DNA of 64,000 nt from Serratia symbiotica (GTDB taxonomy: Bacteria; Pseudomonadota; Gammaproteobacteria; Enterobacterales; Enterobacteriaceae). The stretch is taken from contig LR025083.1 of NCBI GenBank assembly GCA_900380265.1, positions 806,001 through 870,000 of the forward strand, given 5' to 3'. Shown here piece by piece: positions 12,343-26,480 of the stretch (the stretch's first letter is position 1; every line of letters starts with the position of its first letter). A model generated the notes under the pieces. That model did no database searches. It saw only the letters and a list, made by a program, of their open reading frames with translations, and was not told where the DNA came from. Position numbers and translations under genes: made by a program.

Positions 12343-12723
12343 ATGGCGGTACTTGGATTAGGTACCGACATCGTTGATATAGGGCGTATTGAAGCGGCGG
12401 TAGAGCGTAGAGGTGACCGTCTCGCACGGCGCGTACTGAGTGCTGCGGAATGGGAATTACACCAGCAACATCAGCAGCCAGTTAGATTTCTTGCCAAGCG
12501 GTTTGCAGTAAAAGAAGCAGCCGCTAAAGCATTTGGAACTGGTATTCGTAATGGTGTGTCTTTTAACCAATTCGAAGTATTTAATGATAAATTAGGTAAG
12601 CCGAATATTCGCTTACACCATTATGCCGCCGATATGGCACAAGCAATGGGAGTGACCGCTATCCATGTTTCACTGGCGGACGAGAGTGGTTACGCCTATG
12701 CAACTGTAATTATCGAAAGCTAA
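12343..12723 (+). CDS. acpS: holo-[acyl-carrier-protein] synthase
   Basis: Transfers the 4'-phosphopantetheine arm of CoA to apo-ACP, activating it for fatty-acid synthesis. 126 residues when started at ATG 12343 ([17 protein letters not shown]), exactly the E. coli length; an upstream in-frame GTG at 12325 would add six residues with no family support. The Mg-binding aspartate lies in GTDIVDIG and the catalytic-region glutamate in [15 protein letters not shown]. The end ATVIIES is identical to E. coli. It is the last live gene of the lepA-acpS cluster and survives although recO and pdxJ just upstream have died. Confidence 0.96.
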   Translation: MAVLGLGTDIVDIGRIEAAVERRGDRLARRVLSAAEWELHQQHQQPVRFLAKRFAVKEAAAKAFGTGIRNGVSFNQFEVFNDKLGKPNIRLHHYAADMAQAMGVTAIHVSLADESGYAYATVIIES

Positions 12724-15700
12724 TACAACATATAACTTCTGTTTGCTTAGTATGATTTAAAATCATAAATTTGTTCCACTAGTGCTTGTGAATTTTATGA
12801 CTATGAGGATCGAGGAGAATAATCTTATTAGTTTGGACAAACTGACTGCCGGGGGTTGGCGAAATTTGTTTTATGATAATCTAATTAGAATCTAATGATA
12901 TATATAAATCAGAATATAGTCACCAAGACAACTTCTAGTTGTAATGATTGTAGGCTATATGGATAACTAATCAAATAAAAATTAAAAGATCTTAGTTTGT
13001 TCACTCCTGACACACTATCTCTGAGTTTTGGTTGCACAAAAGGGAGTTGTAGATGTTTACTTAGTTGGAATTCAACGAGAGGTATCCTGAAGTTTTTGCA
13101 TCAGGTAAGGAGGTTAACGTAGATTTTGGTTAGTAGCTGATTGAGGCGATCGATGTTTCTGGTTATCTATTTAGATAACTCGCGATCTTGTGAAAGATAC
13201 GACATTAGTAAATTTTCGAAGGTGACTTAACTATCACCCTCTCACCTGATGCTAATCTTCAAATATTTGCGATTAGTGTCTCAGAGCTTTTTCTTGGCTG
13301 AGCAGAATGCTGAATACGGGAATGTTCCCTTTATTTCTTGCGCGATTAAAGTAAACATCATGTGCAATGATGAATTTAGATCAGGTTCTTTATAGAAGAC
13401 TATATGCTTATGAAGCACCCTTTTAAGCTATTATTCACAATAGTTTGATGGATCACCACTAATGTTTAGTGAGTAGATTATTACCCGATAAGCAAAGGGT
13501 AAGGTGATGATTCTGATTATAAGAAATGATATTTAGCATGCCAAAATGAGAAGGTAAAATTCAGTCTCGAAAATCTTCAAAGCCTTGCTTGCCTGATTAA
13601 GAAATTGATGAGCCTGGGTGAATTCTGATTTGATCCGGGGGGATCAGTCAGGTTAATTAAATCTAGGCTTGGCATGACGTTACTGAATTCGTAATGGCAT
13701 TCAGGGGTTATACACCCAGTATTTGGCCTGCTAATTGCTATATATAACTGATGGTTGCGGAAGTAGAGGACGGATGCAATAACTAAAATATTGATGAGAT
13801 TCATCTAACATTATGGAGTCTAGTCTGGAAAGGAAACAGAAAAACAGTTTTTACTTTAAACGTCAGGAAAAACAGAACTGTCTTCCGGACAGGCAAAGAG
13901 GGTGGATCTATCCTAGTTGTTTCATCAAACTATGCTATAGTCCGGGTGTGAATAGAAAAGCCCGTAGTGCTTTTTGAATCAGGTTACTGCCTGGTAAAAG
14001 CAGTCTGAGGTTAAAGTCTATGAATCTCCGTACACTTATGGGCACACTATTATTTGATGTTGCCGTTCTTACTTGATGAACTCGCATTCCAGTCAGTTAA
14101 TTAACTTTGTAGGTCTGTACCTTATTTAGTTAATACAATCAAAGCGCTAGGGATTGTTAACTGGCTACATTATAACACTATCATATAGTCATTAATCTAA
14201 TTATTTATGATGTAGAAATAAAAATTAAGCCATAGTATTATACCAGTTAGTAATAAGTTGGCGAGTATGTTCAGTAAATTACTGATAAAATCTGTGGTCT
14301 GCCAGCGCAAAGAACACTCTCAGGAATACAAATAAAGCAGTATGGGTAAATGGAGGTGATCTTTATCCTAATTTAGAGGAATATTTCCCTGCGGATTGCT
14401 TTGATAATTTGAAGAGAGATGATTCTCTTTTTGAGAAGTTATTTCTGCACCACTCTAATTATGAATTAGATTTAAAGTCTCCGCGCTAGACTTTGAATGA
14501 CTTGACTACAAGGCTTATGTAAAATCAAAATATTACAATTTGGTGTCTGGAAAATTAGATACATCCGCTCCCGTTGAGCTAATAGAGACAATCTCTGCAT
14601 ACGCTACTCTTAAGTATAAATCTTGAAATCGGATATCTGTTTACCGGTTTCGCATTATTAAAATGAATTTGAATTGTGTGAAAATTTTTTTCATTATAAA
14701 AAGTTAAGAGGCGTGAGGTGATTAACTTGGTGGCATTACGGAACCACCTGCTACTGTGCTTGTTCTAAGTTAGAACTAATATCGTTCTGTAGTGTCTTGC
14801 TACCGAGTAGCTTAGTATCAGCCAAGCGGAGTTGTGCTATATCAAGCGAGCATGTGTCTTGTAAGAAATCCTTCGATTCGGCTATTAACAGATTGTTAAT
14901 AGGACATGCCACATTATGTAATGCCGTTCGTATACGGCGTAGGAAACGCTAGTCTAGTAGTGCAGAAATCTTTTCCTGCCGTTATGAAGTGGCGAGGCAT
15001 TATGCTATACAAGCAACCCAGGACTAAATGCGGTTGAGTGCTAAGTAAGTATCAATCGGTGTATTTTATACAGTGAGTACTGCTCATTTACTTTGCAATG
15101 CTTAGCAATAAATGAGATTGCTGTGCTTGTACTGACATGCTTGTAGATTAGCTAGCTTTAAGAGAACGCTGGCCTGGCTTATGAAATGTTCTATAAACAG
15201 CGTAGAGAACGAGAAAGATAGAGTCTGATTTGCGCTGAGCGACCCAGTGATATCTCATTACGTTCATTCAATGCAGTCATATTGTATCTAATATGGATAC
15301 CCAGGTCTATATGACCCTATAAGGGTAAGCATAAGTATATAGTGTTGTAAAGTACTTTACATGCATATCCAAGACTTGATGAATAAGGTATAATATAAAT
15401 TATTATTTAACTATATTTAATATAGGAATGCGTTATATTATGAATTTTATATTCTATAGTCTATCCATACTAGAATAGATCAATTAAAGGCCGCAACTGG
15501 GAAATTACACGACCAGATCTACTTTCAGACCACCCAGTTTATTAAGGAGCTGATCAGCGGTCGGCCAAGTGCTTGCGAAGTAATTTTTTACTGCTTTTTA
15601 TAGCATCAAAGTGCCGATCTCCTAACTGATAGTAGCCTAGATCTGCTGGATAGCGTGATAAAGTGGACATCAGAAAGAGCGTAGAGTGATTCACAATGTC

Positions 15701-17523
15701 AGGTATGTGGCTGGATCTGTAAGTGCCGAGAGGTGTTTATTTAACAATCTATGCTAGATCAATGCCGAGACAGGTGGTGTAAGTTGTAACCGCAATTAGA
15801 CGAAGTTTATTCCTTGAGGTAATATATATCAAGTATTGCGAGTGATATGATATGAAATCGCTTTTAAAATTAATTGACGTTAAGCCAGGGTAGAAAGTAA
15901 TTATCAGAATAGTGGAGTTTTGGTTATAAAACAGCAAGTGTGATCCGTGCATTTAAAATATCAAGATAGATATTGACGGTGATGCTTTGCTTATGAAAAA
16001 GAATCAAAGGCATAAGAATACGGCAAAACATTCTAATTAATATCATTAAACTGTTTTATGTTAGTTTGATACCTATTCAATAGCCGGAAGAGGTGTGCTG
16101 AAGTTAATTTTGTTAGTTAATAATAACTTTCATAGGCCGCTAGCCTAGTGGTCCGTATATACAGTCAATTTTAAATTAAATAATTCTGAAACTAGCTATA
16201 TATCTTTTTTAATTTATAACCGTTCTTCAGTATATTTATTAGATTAGGTTTGAACTGCCACTTTAATAACTCATACGTGTCGTGTTCGTTTTGATAGAGA
16301 ACTGCTCCTCTCGATGGAAGAGGAAACAGTTTTCTTTGTCTATAAAGAGCGGATTCTGTAACCGAATGGAACCCGTATTCCATTAGAGAAGTTCTATTTC
16401 TTGTTATAATTAAGTGAGCGTGCCAGCACGAACGTAATGGTATTCATACTATTTCCATCCCAACCGTGGATAATTATGAAGCGTGCAGAATGGTAGAGCA
16501 AGACGCTTTAGAGAGGCTTTCCTCACTACGCGATAGCCTATAGTTAGTTTTTATGACTAAAAGAGACAAGGGTATGAGCGGAAAGTCGGGCTCATAAGTA
16601 AATGGATTCACCGACAGAGTTAATGATTACCTAGATTCTATCGCGGTGCAAACTCTAGCTATAGATATAGCCTGAGCGCCAGTTTGAAGAAATGTTACCA
16701 TAGAAACTTAACCCTGATGGGTAATACCTGCGGGAATGGGTATTCTCACCATAGGCTTTCTTTACTTTATTAGTAAAGTATTCGTTATCTTGGGGGTAGA
16801 AAATGTGATTTATTACATCTAGATAATATTATTATGTACTGCATCGATTTCTTTATGGAAACAGAAAAATCTGTTTATTAATATTAATTATTAATATTTT
16901 AATTTTCCCTTTATACAGGCGTCGCATTTCTAGTATGGCTTAGTGTTTGTTATAAAAATAAAGGACATAATTTGACGTTATTGATATGATAATTATCTCT
17001 AGGGATAGAGTATTCTTATTGCTGCTTATTTTATTGAATATATCAATATATATGTGAATCGGAAGTGTTATTTCTAATTTACTGGCATAACATGGCCTAA
17101 GCATAGGATTTTATTATCTAAATGGTGACTTACACATCAGGAAATAAGTTATAGTAATCGCGGTTAGTAAAATATTAAAAACAAGATGTTTGGTTACACG
17201 GCTAAAACATACAGAAGAAGGGCAAACCTGATTCGCTAAGATACGATACGAAAGTTACTAATGATGATGCCGGGTTTTAAACCGTCCACTTTATTTAAAC
17301 TCATCTTTAGTAACGCGATTAGCTCAAGTATTTAATTGCTCCCAAAACTTAAATCATTAACCTATTATCACAATTATTAATTGAAATACAACCGCTAACA
17401 GCAAACTAACGGCTAGTTTAAAAATTAATAAGTAAAAATAAGTGAAATAATTTACTCCACTAACAAAGTAAAATGATATATATTAAAACATAATATAAAT
17501 TAAGTAATAAAAGGCACATTTAT

Positions 17524-17742
17524 ATGAAATCTTCGCTTTCATTACTTTATCGTGCTATGTATTCAATGCCGCATCCATCTGATCACCTAATGTTGGCATC
17601 TCAGTTAGAACACACCCAACTCGATCAAATATATGACAATAAACCAAGGTATTTGATTAATTACTTATTATTTCAACTAATTCACTTCTTATATTTTTTA
17701 AACTTTGTGTTAGTTAACCAGCTATGGAGATTAATAGCATAA
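17524..17742 (+). CDS. small hypothetical protein, one membrane segment
   Basis: Not recognised. An ATG at 17524 lies 9 bases after AAGG (17511-17514), a usable ribosome binding site. The 72-residue product has a polar N-terminal half (about 1-43) and a strongly hydrophobic C-terminal half (YLINYLLFQLIHFLYFLNF, about 44-62) that could span a membrane once. It stands alone in an AT-rich desert, with no neighbour within 3 kb. In AT-rich DNA an open frame of this length with hydrophobic codons can arise by chance, and the window has many of similar length, so this is a weak call. Confidence 0.2.
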   Translation: MKSSLSLLYRAMYSMPHPSDHLMLASQLEHTQLDQIYDNKPRYLINYLLFQLIHFLYFLNFVLVNQLWRLIA

Positions 17743-20700
17743 AAGTACTGATACACTCGAATGGTAATACAACTCAGGACAGATGGGAAAATCTAACCCG
17801 AGACACTTCATCTTCAAGCCTTTATTAAAATGCTATGCGATTAGCATATCAATACTGGGCTTTTAAACTAAATACTAAAAGCCAAAAAATAAATATTTTT
17901 AGTACTTTTGGAGATTTGGTGCGAACGATGTAAAAATACAGAAACTAACATATGTGAATCTAACTTATAAAGTTAAATTTAATTTCATTATTAAGGCCAG
18001 TTTCTGAAATAAACATAAAAAATAAGCCCTTTACGCATTGATTTCAGTAAAGGTATGCATAGAATTGCATTCTATGCTGCTTCCTAAGTAACTATGCATA
18101 AAAGACGTAAATGGGGCTAATGTCTGGATTTAGCTATTAACCTGCTAAGTAGAATTAGTAAAATATTGGGATCATGTCTAAAGGCTGCGTCTGTAAACTT
18201 AGTTCTGAGTTTCTAACGTGCTTCACTTTAAGAAAAATACGAGCTTATCACTAAACGTATACCGCTACCGGGCTTATTATATGAGGATACATCGCCTCAA
18301 CTTATGGTTTGTGTTTGCGAAGCGCTCTGTATGTAACTTATTGAAGTATTACTAATTTCATGATTACTGTGATAATAAAAAATAGAATAGCTATTCTTTG
18401 TAGTTTTTATAGTGGCACCACTGCCTGGCATAGTACTTAGTTGCGGATTCATGTTCCTTTATAACAGTGGATAGTGCCTGTAAGATTGGCTGTTTTATTT
18501 TTGATTATTTACTGAAGAGTAGGGATACAAACATAAAGTAAGAACATTAATATGCTCAATAACCAGACTATGCTTTCTAGCAGAAATGCAATAAATAGTA
18601 TGGAGAATGCTAGCATATTTGGAATGAAAATGGTTTATTTAAAATAAAAAGTAAGAATAATTAATATAAGCAGTGCCGCGATTGGAAGAATATAACTATT
18701 CACGGAATCGGATTAAAATCTATTTTCGATATTGATGTTATTAATTAAATATTAAAAAATAACTGTATGTCTTTAATATTTAATTTAGATCTAAATATAT
18801 GAGTTTAGGCTTATTAGTGTCATACACTGGTATCCAGAGTTACTATGGAAGCGGATAGAATGTCTAGATCAGAGATGCAGCTGTGTTAAATCAGGATACG
18901 CAAGATGCCAGAGGTAGCTAAAAAAGGTGCTATCAGAAATTGCGAAAGCGGTTTCTATGCCCGGTAGAATGTCAGAGGGCTGCGTGCCTGATCTGTTTGT
19001 AAATTATTAATCGCATTATATTTGTCGTGCTGCATATATTAGGAGCCCTTCGCCCTTTGCGTACCGTATAGAAGAAGGTGGTAGGGTAGGCGGCATCTAG
19101 CGTTACATCCGAGTAAAAGTGGCGCATTATTTATGTGTTTGAGTTAGGGCGTCCAGCGACGGAGCGGTCCTTTAATCACGATTCGCCGCTCGCTATGAAG
19201 CCTACCTAGGAATTGTCCTATAGGAGCCTGGTTCTCTGATAAGGTTTACGCCATTAAATTGCTTAGCACGCAACCTCTGATACTTAACATATGCTCAGTT
19301 AAGTGCGATTACTTCACTGCGTCAGGGGTTCTGATCATATTCCATTAGATGTTACGATTACCAAATTAAATATCTAGATCGCGCTTGCCGTATAGTGGTA
19401 AAATGCTTCTTTCTGATCCGGCAAGATAGAACCGGAGGTGCCTCAGAGAGATTGTAAAATCAAATATGAAACACTAATTAGGCTAGATAGCATAGCCCTA
19501 TCTAAACCGATATATCGCTTGCATCAGCAGGGCTGCTATTTGCTCGCAGCGTTAACCTATCAAATCCGGGATAATCAAGACAGTGAAAGTGGAAAGAGAG
19601 AGTTTATCGGGTCGGGCGTGCATTGTTCATCTATCAGCAAGTTGCGAGGATGATAACTTCGGTATGGTAGGGTTACCACCTGATAACGTTCACTTTCATC
19701 TCACGGAAGCTAATGCTATATCTGATAGGGATGGTGATTATTGGTATATCACGGGTTTATTTTACTTAGATAATAAATCCAAAAATTGAGCAAGTAGCAT
19801 CTGCCCGATAGCAAATATCGGGAGTCTTCGTTTAAAGGGGATTATACATTATTAATTTATTTAATCCTATTAGGTCACAATACGTTAAGAATCGTCCCTC
19901 TCTATTCAATGTTTGCATCATCTTAAAGATTCGCAGGCTTCGAATCAGCATCACGAAGAAAATTGTCTGTGTCGTGCTGCCTAGAGTATTCGGAAAGCTT
20001 GGTATAATGGTTAAAACCGATAAAAGTTAGCTAATCCCGCACAAGATAGCTTCGTCATTCTTAAGTCTCAGGAAGATGGCTGATCTGCTCACTTGCCGAA
20101 CAATAGGTTAGTGGGAACCTAATGTGAAGCACGTGCTGTCAACTCTAGATACCGACATAATTGCAACAGAATAACAGTAGCCAAAGAGTTATGAATGAAT
20201 AAATCAGTTCTATTCTCAGTATAACGATATCTAATCTATAGCAAGGCTGCTGCACTAATACGTTGGCGATCAATAGGACGCCGTAAGCGATAAAACGGAT
20301 CTGCTATCTCATGTCGGGACAATAAGTATCTTGGCTGGATAGATGGCTGGTTTCTACGCGGAAAAGTGTCACGCAGCAGTAGGTTGATCCTATACATGAG
20401 TCCACAACAAAAAAACAACTGATCTCCCTATAAGGGAGGGAGCTAGTACCACTAACGTTAAAAATCGCCCACTTTTTTCCCAGAGACAGCATATTTGGTA
20501 TAAGGTTCATGCGGTGAGCAGAATGGTGATAAATAGTGGCTGTTCATTACTATAGTATATTGTTGTATGAAATCGATAACGTTGTGCGTATAGGTATAGG
20601 CAAAGGCTAGAAACACACTGCAAGGAGAATGTCTATTAGTACAGAAAAGCGGAATCAACAGCTAAACCATGCTATAAAATCGCTGGCATCTAATAATATT

Positions 20701-20780
20701 CTGGTGAAGGTGATAACGAGCGAGGTGAGGCCCCTAAAAAATAGATGATGTGCTAGACGACTGTAACTTGACAGGCTATA

Positions 20781-20807
20781 CTGTCCCATGCAGCTGTCAT
20801 GGGACAG
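20781..20807. repeat. perfect inverted repeat, 10-bp arms
   Basis: CTGTCCCATG at 20781-20790 and its exact complement at 20798-20807 flank a 7-base loop. No T run follows on either strand, so it is a poor intrinsic terminator. Arms of this length could occur about once by chance in a window this size. Confidence 0.45.
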
Positions 20808-21161
20808 CTTGCGCCTTCTTAAATTCTACTACTCAGTACATTATGCCTGACACGTGTATTTTTTCCTGAGTTTCATCTCTTGTAACTGTGTTATATTGAT
20901 GGTCACACCATCATAAGCAAGTGTTTTGTAAACAGGTTTAGAGTGCTGCTTTCTACAATTCGTCGTTAGTGTTGCTTAAGGGTTTTGTAACTTACACCAA
21001 GTCTTGCGGCGAGGTAGCAAGTTAGACGGTTCGAATAAAACTCGGCGTTACCGAGATATGGGGTTTAGTGCTTACCTCTTCGATGTGCGTTTAAAACACC
21101 CAGACTCCGCTTTCATGCTAGGTTGTGGTCTTTAACTTCCACGCTTTATTGCAAGAAATAG

Positions 21162-21677
<516 letters not shown>

Positions 21678-21719
21678 AGCCAGTACAATGTGTTAGCCAC
21701 AACCCGATCACTATCCAAT

Positions 21720-23200
21720 CTTTAGTTACGGCGCAAAGACCGTATAGGGTTTCTCCATTCCTACTTAGCTATCAGCTTCTTGTACTGCTTTATTTTCTTT
21801 GTTGCATATAGCTAATTAGGCTATTCTGATAGCGTCGGATGTTTTCTCCATAATTAGACCCCTTGCGTTACTGGAGTAACCGTAGCTTAGTATTGAATGA
21901 GAACGCTTCTTACTTAGAATAAGTAGGCCTTACTTAAGGTCGCGACAATTTTCTTGATTGCCGTTGCATTTCTTCCAGTTTTCACCTATTTTGGATGCCA
22001 ACGTCCCAGATAATTGTAGGTCAGCATTGAGACCTGCATGCGTTTCTCTAAGGGAACACTGTTTGACTCTTAGTCATCAGCTTTTGCAGGTACAGAGAAG
22101 CGTTCTGAATGCTCTCCCGGGGATTGAGCCGATGATTGACTCAAAATTATCGGTCGTGGTGAGGTCAGCATCATCACGATCGCGACACCCGTAGTCGAGG
22201 TTTGTCTGCAGGTCCCAGCGTGACTCTTGGTGGGTAATACCCGTCAGTAGTACCGACTCAATCTCCATTCCATATATTTCGAATAATGAATGCAAGTTAG
22301 GGGGGATTAGATCAATGGCAGATAAAAGTTTAGTCTCAATGCAGTCCAAATTACCGACGTGACCGACATATTTGCTTCTACTCTAGCCAGAGTACTGTTG
22401 ACAACACTTTTATTAAAAAAGTTTAACATCGTCGCATATAAGCTATCGGGATGCCTCCGTTTCAGATACCTGTTAATCGGCTGTTGTTCGGTTACATGAA
22501 ACGTAACTACCAGTTACGGATGGACGAGCTGAAATAGACCAATGCTTGGTGAATCGCCGAGTGTATAGTTCCGCTTGTCATCCACTCCCTGCCCTAGCAA
22601 CTCCTTTGAAGTGAGGTCGCTTGTAGTTTGCCATTTGAGATTTGTGCATGTATCCCACTAAACTGTTTTAGTGTGCTCACGTGCGATGAACTGGATGCCA
22701 CCGACAGTTTACCTTTTATATTTGCAAAGCTTTTTGTGGAGGATTCGTAATCGCCAGACACACTGCTGGGGAACTGAACAGTAGGTTGGCCAATACGCGT
22801 TGTGGCAAAGCACTTGGAAGTATAGTGTAGGCTGGCTGCCACTAACTCGGCATGATCTTCATAGAGGTCGTTGAAAATATCGTTTATACACTTTTGTGAT
22901 ATTATAGACAGATTAAGCTAAGGCAGTTGGCGAAGTGCTTCGTAAGCTCATAAGTAAAGGGGTTACCTGCTCACTAAAGCAATAGGTAAGCGGTGAGTTT
23001 AACGTGCTGACTCGCAATTCTCCGCCGGATTTGATTTTGGCAAGCAGCTCTTGGCGACTGTGCCACATGACCTTAGACTATATGTAGAGCACTGGCCGCA
23101 AGATAACATTTCATCGAGAATATAGTTGACGTCCATGCGTTTCAAATAGTTCTCCAGTAGAGAATAAAATTAATGAGTAGAACTCTACCTTTGTTAGGGT
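21720..23200 (-). pseudogene. mltF: mltF, decayed lytic transglycosylase F
   Basis: On the minus strand two open pieces match MltF in order. The piece at 22842-22594 (MAASLHYTS...) aligns with the periplasmic substrate-binding-like domain around residues 108-185 of E. coli MltF. The piece at 22349-22077 contains LHSLFEIYGMEIE and ITHQESRWD, matching LKPLFEKYAEEIDW and IAYQESHWD, the transglycosylase catalytic region; the catalytic glutamate survives in HQESRW. Stops and frame changes separate the pieces. Position and strand, between tadA and purL and divergent from purL, are ancestral. The intact enzyme would cleave peptidoglycan at the outer membrane. Confidence 0.88.
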
Positions 23201-23289
23201 TAAATCACCAGTGTCACAGCACTTTGCAGAATAATATGGTAACTTTTAAGACTGTTAAAAGATTATGAGTACTAATGGTAAGAATAGCT

Positions 23290-26200
23290 TCCGTATGTAT
23301 TTGCTATACAAACGGGTTTTAAACCGATCGGATTTTTTAAAAAATAAGGCTATTCCCTTTTCGACTAATAAATTGATCAGCTAGTGACAGCAAAGAGAGA
23401 AGATGTTTGACTTTGAAAATATTGCCGGGTTGTTAATCGTTCGCATTACCAATGGCTATCCTTTGTGTCCAGGATAGCCATTGGTAATAATGTTTAATCT
23501 GAATATATCCACATGCTAATATAGCGCTTCGCTAAGTGCCAAATCATATCTGAATCTTCTACGTCTATTTAAATATTTGTATACTCTTCTCCGAAGATTA
23601 TACAAAGGTTCTACTATTTGGGACCTGCATCCAGGCACTGTTTATCCTGCTATTCGAAAGCAAACCATATCGATACAACTGCCGTTGTTAGCAGTTGACT
23701 AATTGGATCGCGGCAAGACATTCTACGTCAAGTCACTTTAGTGACGGGAAGTGGAAGTTATACACCGAATTTCTGAATGGTTGCCTTCATGTAAGCAAAT
23801 TTTAGTAAACTCTAACAGTTCCAATAGGTATTTTAAAATTATCAAACGGCACGCTATAAATTGACATTCAGCATTTTCTGAATGGAATTAGGACTTAATA
23901 AAAAGCAATCGTAGTGTAGTCTGATTTTGGAATAAAATAATAGAGACTATCTTCTATATGCCTTTAACGATCTTGATGCGATCCAATTGACAGCACACTG
24001 TACATGGTCGCAGGGACTAACTCTAAGTGCGATCCGCCATATTTTAAAAGATGACTAGATTATAGATAACAAGCTGAACCTGCGGTTTTTAAAAACAGCT
24101 TTGAGAAGACGCTAGATTAGGTGCTGTTGGCTTATCAAAAGAAGGCTCTATTGATGGCAAGTTCTTATGTTAGCCGCTTCTTGGCCAACTCAGGAATAGC
24201 CAGTATGATTTCCATCAGGAATAGCGACATATCGTGATGAAGGTGGAGATTCACAATCACCTGACGGTGGTCTATCTATAGCCAGACGGAGCCATACTTA
24301 CCGACAAAAAAATTGGGATGAGGTTGCACTAAGGGCCACATCGGCAAGCTAAAAAAAGTCATTACTAGATTTCTAGGTATTTATAATTCGAGAACCCTGG
24401 TGTTAAATAATTCCGTTGTTAGGATTGTGCGATGCTATGACGCATCGTCATGGCATTCGACATTATAACCAAAATTGCTTTTAGCAGTGTGGAGATGAAT
24501 GTTGATTGTGGTGGTGTTGCCACTTCTTTTGTTTATTTCAGTAAGTCCCATGCTAATCTAGATTTAGTCTCAGTACAGCGTGATACAGTAGGAATAGATC
24601 GCTGCTATCGGTGGTTACTAGCCGATAACCACAAATTGGTCAGCAATCCTGATCCTCTGCCTTTATGATATTTAGGTCGCAGGCCTGTCCAACGCTATGC
24701 CAAAAGAGTAAGCAATGATCCTTCTGGTGAGTTTTTCACATTTTGTGGTATAGTAAATGATAAAGTAGGGATAGATCCGATCTAGGTATCGTGTGATAAA
24801 TAGTAGGATTTATGTGCTGGTGATTACGCTAGTCCCCTAAGAGCATTTTTGGCCATTTCCGCCTAAATTGTGCCACTAATACAGGCATCAGGCTAGCCGA
24901 TGAATAATTAGATCTAATGTCAACCGTACTCACTTCGATAACCAAGTAATTGATATGCTGTTTAATACGAACTAGGTGAAATGCAGGCATGGGATTTGAA
25001 ATCAGCAGTCACCAAGCCAATGGTTAGCCAGTTAACGGTGAGAACATCAAGCCTTGATAAGGCGCTAAAACGAACGGTGCATCTGCTGGCGTTGGAATCA
25101 TCTTCCTGGCTAGTTTGAATTGTACATACCGTCACTAGTGTGATAGAAGGCTATTAATCAATCAGACAATAGCACTAGACGGCTGAGAGGTGACCATGTC
25201 TAGTCTGGACAGGTATTATACGGAAAAACAAGGTCAGTTAGTAAAGTGCATCTCTGCTGGGTTTCGTCACTGTAGGCAGGCAATGTTAGATAACTGTTTA
25301 CAACTCAGACGCTACTGACAGCAGTAGGCTAAAGTGTATGACGCTTTCTGCTAACGTCATGACCTTTGGCAGTTTGTATGCGGCGGAACAAGTGTTAGGT
25401 GAAGCACCCGCTCGTTGCTGGTATAAGCTTTGGTAAAGATGTAATGTTGATCAAAACCAGATAGCAGGAAGATAACACACAATTCGGAATGACCTCAGCA
25501 GTACTTCTAATGATCACCGCTTTGTTCTGTTAGCAGATGTTGCATCATATTGCGATACAGCATCTGCGAGCGGAAAGACAAGACAACGGCCCGTGGAATA
25601 ATTTGGGTAAAAAGCATCATAAACCAGGTAAACACCGTTGGTGCCACTACATCAATCAGTCAGCAAGCAGTTCGTTCAAGTGGCTGACGTGACTTCAGCG
25701 GCGGATTTTAACATCGCCCATTATTGGATAGATGCCCACGGTCCTCTGGCTTATCAAGGCTGTTTAGCGGCTGTTATGTTGGCCGAAGTAGTGAAAATGC
25801 TGTTTGCTAGCCACATCAGTGTTACGTCACTATGACCGTAGTGGATGACAATGTCGTGACGCTGGTCTTTAAAGGTCAGATGCGCCATGCACACAAGTTA
25901 TGCTGCCATCGTCCGCATATATTGGTGTTTTATCTCTACAACGGCTACTATATTTCCTATAACCTGTGTGAATTTGTCTTAATTCTACAAACTGGCCCAC
26001 TGTGTTCGTCATGTATCAGATCGTTGTAAAGGCTGCTTCACCTAGGGTTACTGGTAGTTAGGTTATTTCTATTTATACACTGCATGCGGGTTTCATGCAT
26101 TCTGATCACTTATCTCTATAGTGTAGGTCGTGTAGACACCTTTGATACGGTTAATCTGTGGGCACTTGGAAAAATGGTCTGGCAGCGGTGCTACGATTGT

Positions 26201-26480
26201 CAACAAAGTTAGGCAGGTCACGAAAGATTATTTAATACAGCCGAATATTCTGCTGAAAAGCATACTCGCTGAAATTAGCAAGAATGGACAGACGTGGTGA
26301 TGATGCGACAAGCAGATGCCGTCTTTAATATAGCCATTAACTCCTAGTTTCCGGAAGGGTAGGTTTAAGATGGTTGTTGAGATAGCCGGCGAATGCGGAT
26401 ATACCAGGATGTGGTAATCAGTTTCTGGTATTCGGCTAGATATCGTAGGCTATTAGAGAGCCTAAGAAATTTTCGCCTTT
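23290..26480 (+). pseudogene. purL: purL, decayed FGAM synthase
   Basis: PurL makes formylglycinamidine ribonucleotide in purine synthesis. Fragments in ancestral order: YMVAGTNSKCDPPYF near 24000 (family YMFAQANSEHCRHKIF); VEIHNHLT at 24244 (VETHNHPT); HANLDLVSVQRD in the frame 24450-24668 (DADLDFASVQRD); AGLSNAMP at 24677 (GGLSNAMP); SFGKDVMLIKTR near 25424 (PVGKDSMSMKTR); LAYQGCLAAVMLAEV in 25638-25835; and a trace of the region before the glutaminase domain near 26165. The glutaminase domain itself is not recovered and the expected length is about 700 bp short, so the 3' end is probably deleted. Start and end are approximate. Confidence 0.92.
23445..23488. repeat. perfect inverted repeat, 18-bp arms
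   Basis: Arms at 23445-23462 (ATTACCAATGGCTATCCT) and 23471-23488 are exact reverse complements around an 8-base loop. It sits near the 5' end of dead purL. No T run follows on either strand. A perfect 18-bp stem is not expected by chance in 64 kb, and its lack of mismatches in decayed DNA suggests recent origin. Confidence 0.9.

Noticed and set aside
19380-19440. tRNA-like string (TATAGTGGTAAAATGC)
   Set aside because: No acceptor stem, T arm or anticodon stem can be folded around it.
21000-21070. Possible tRNA from a GGTTCGAAT-like T loop
   Set aside because: The remaining arms and a 7-bp acceptor stem are absent.
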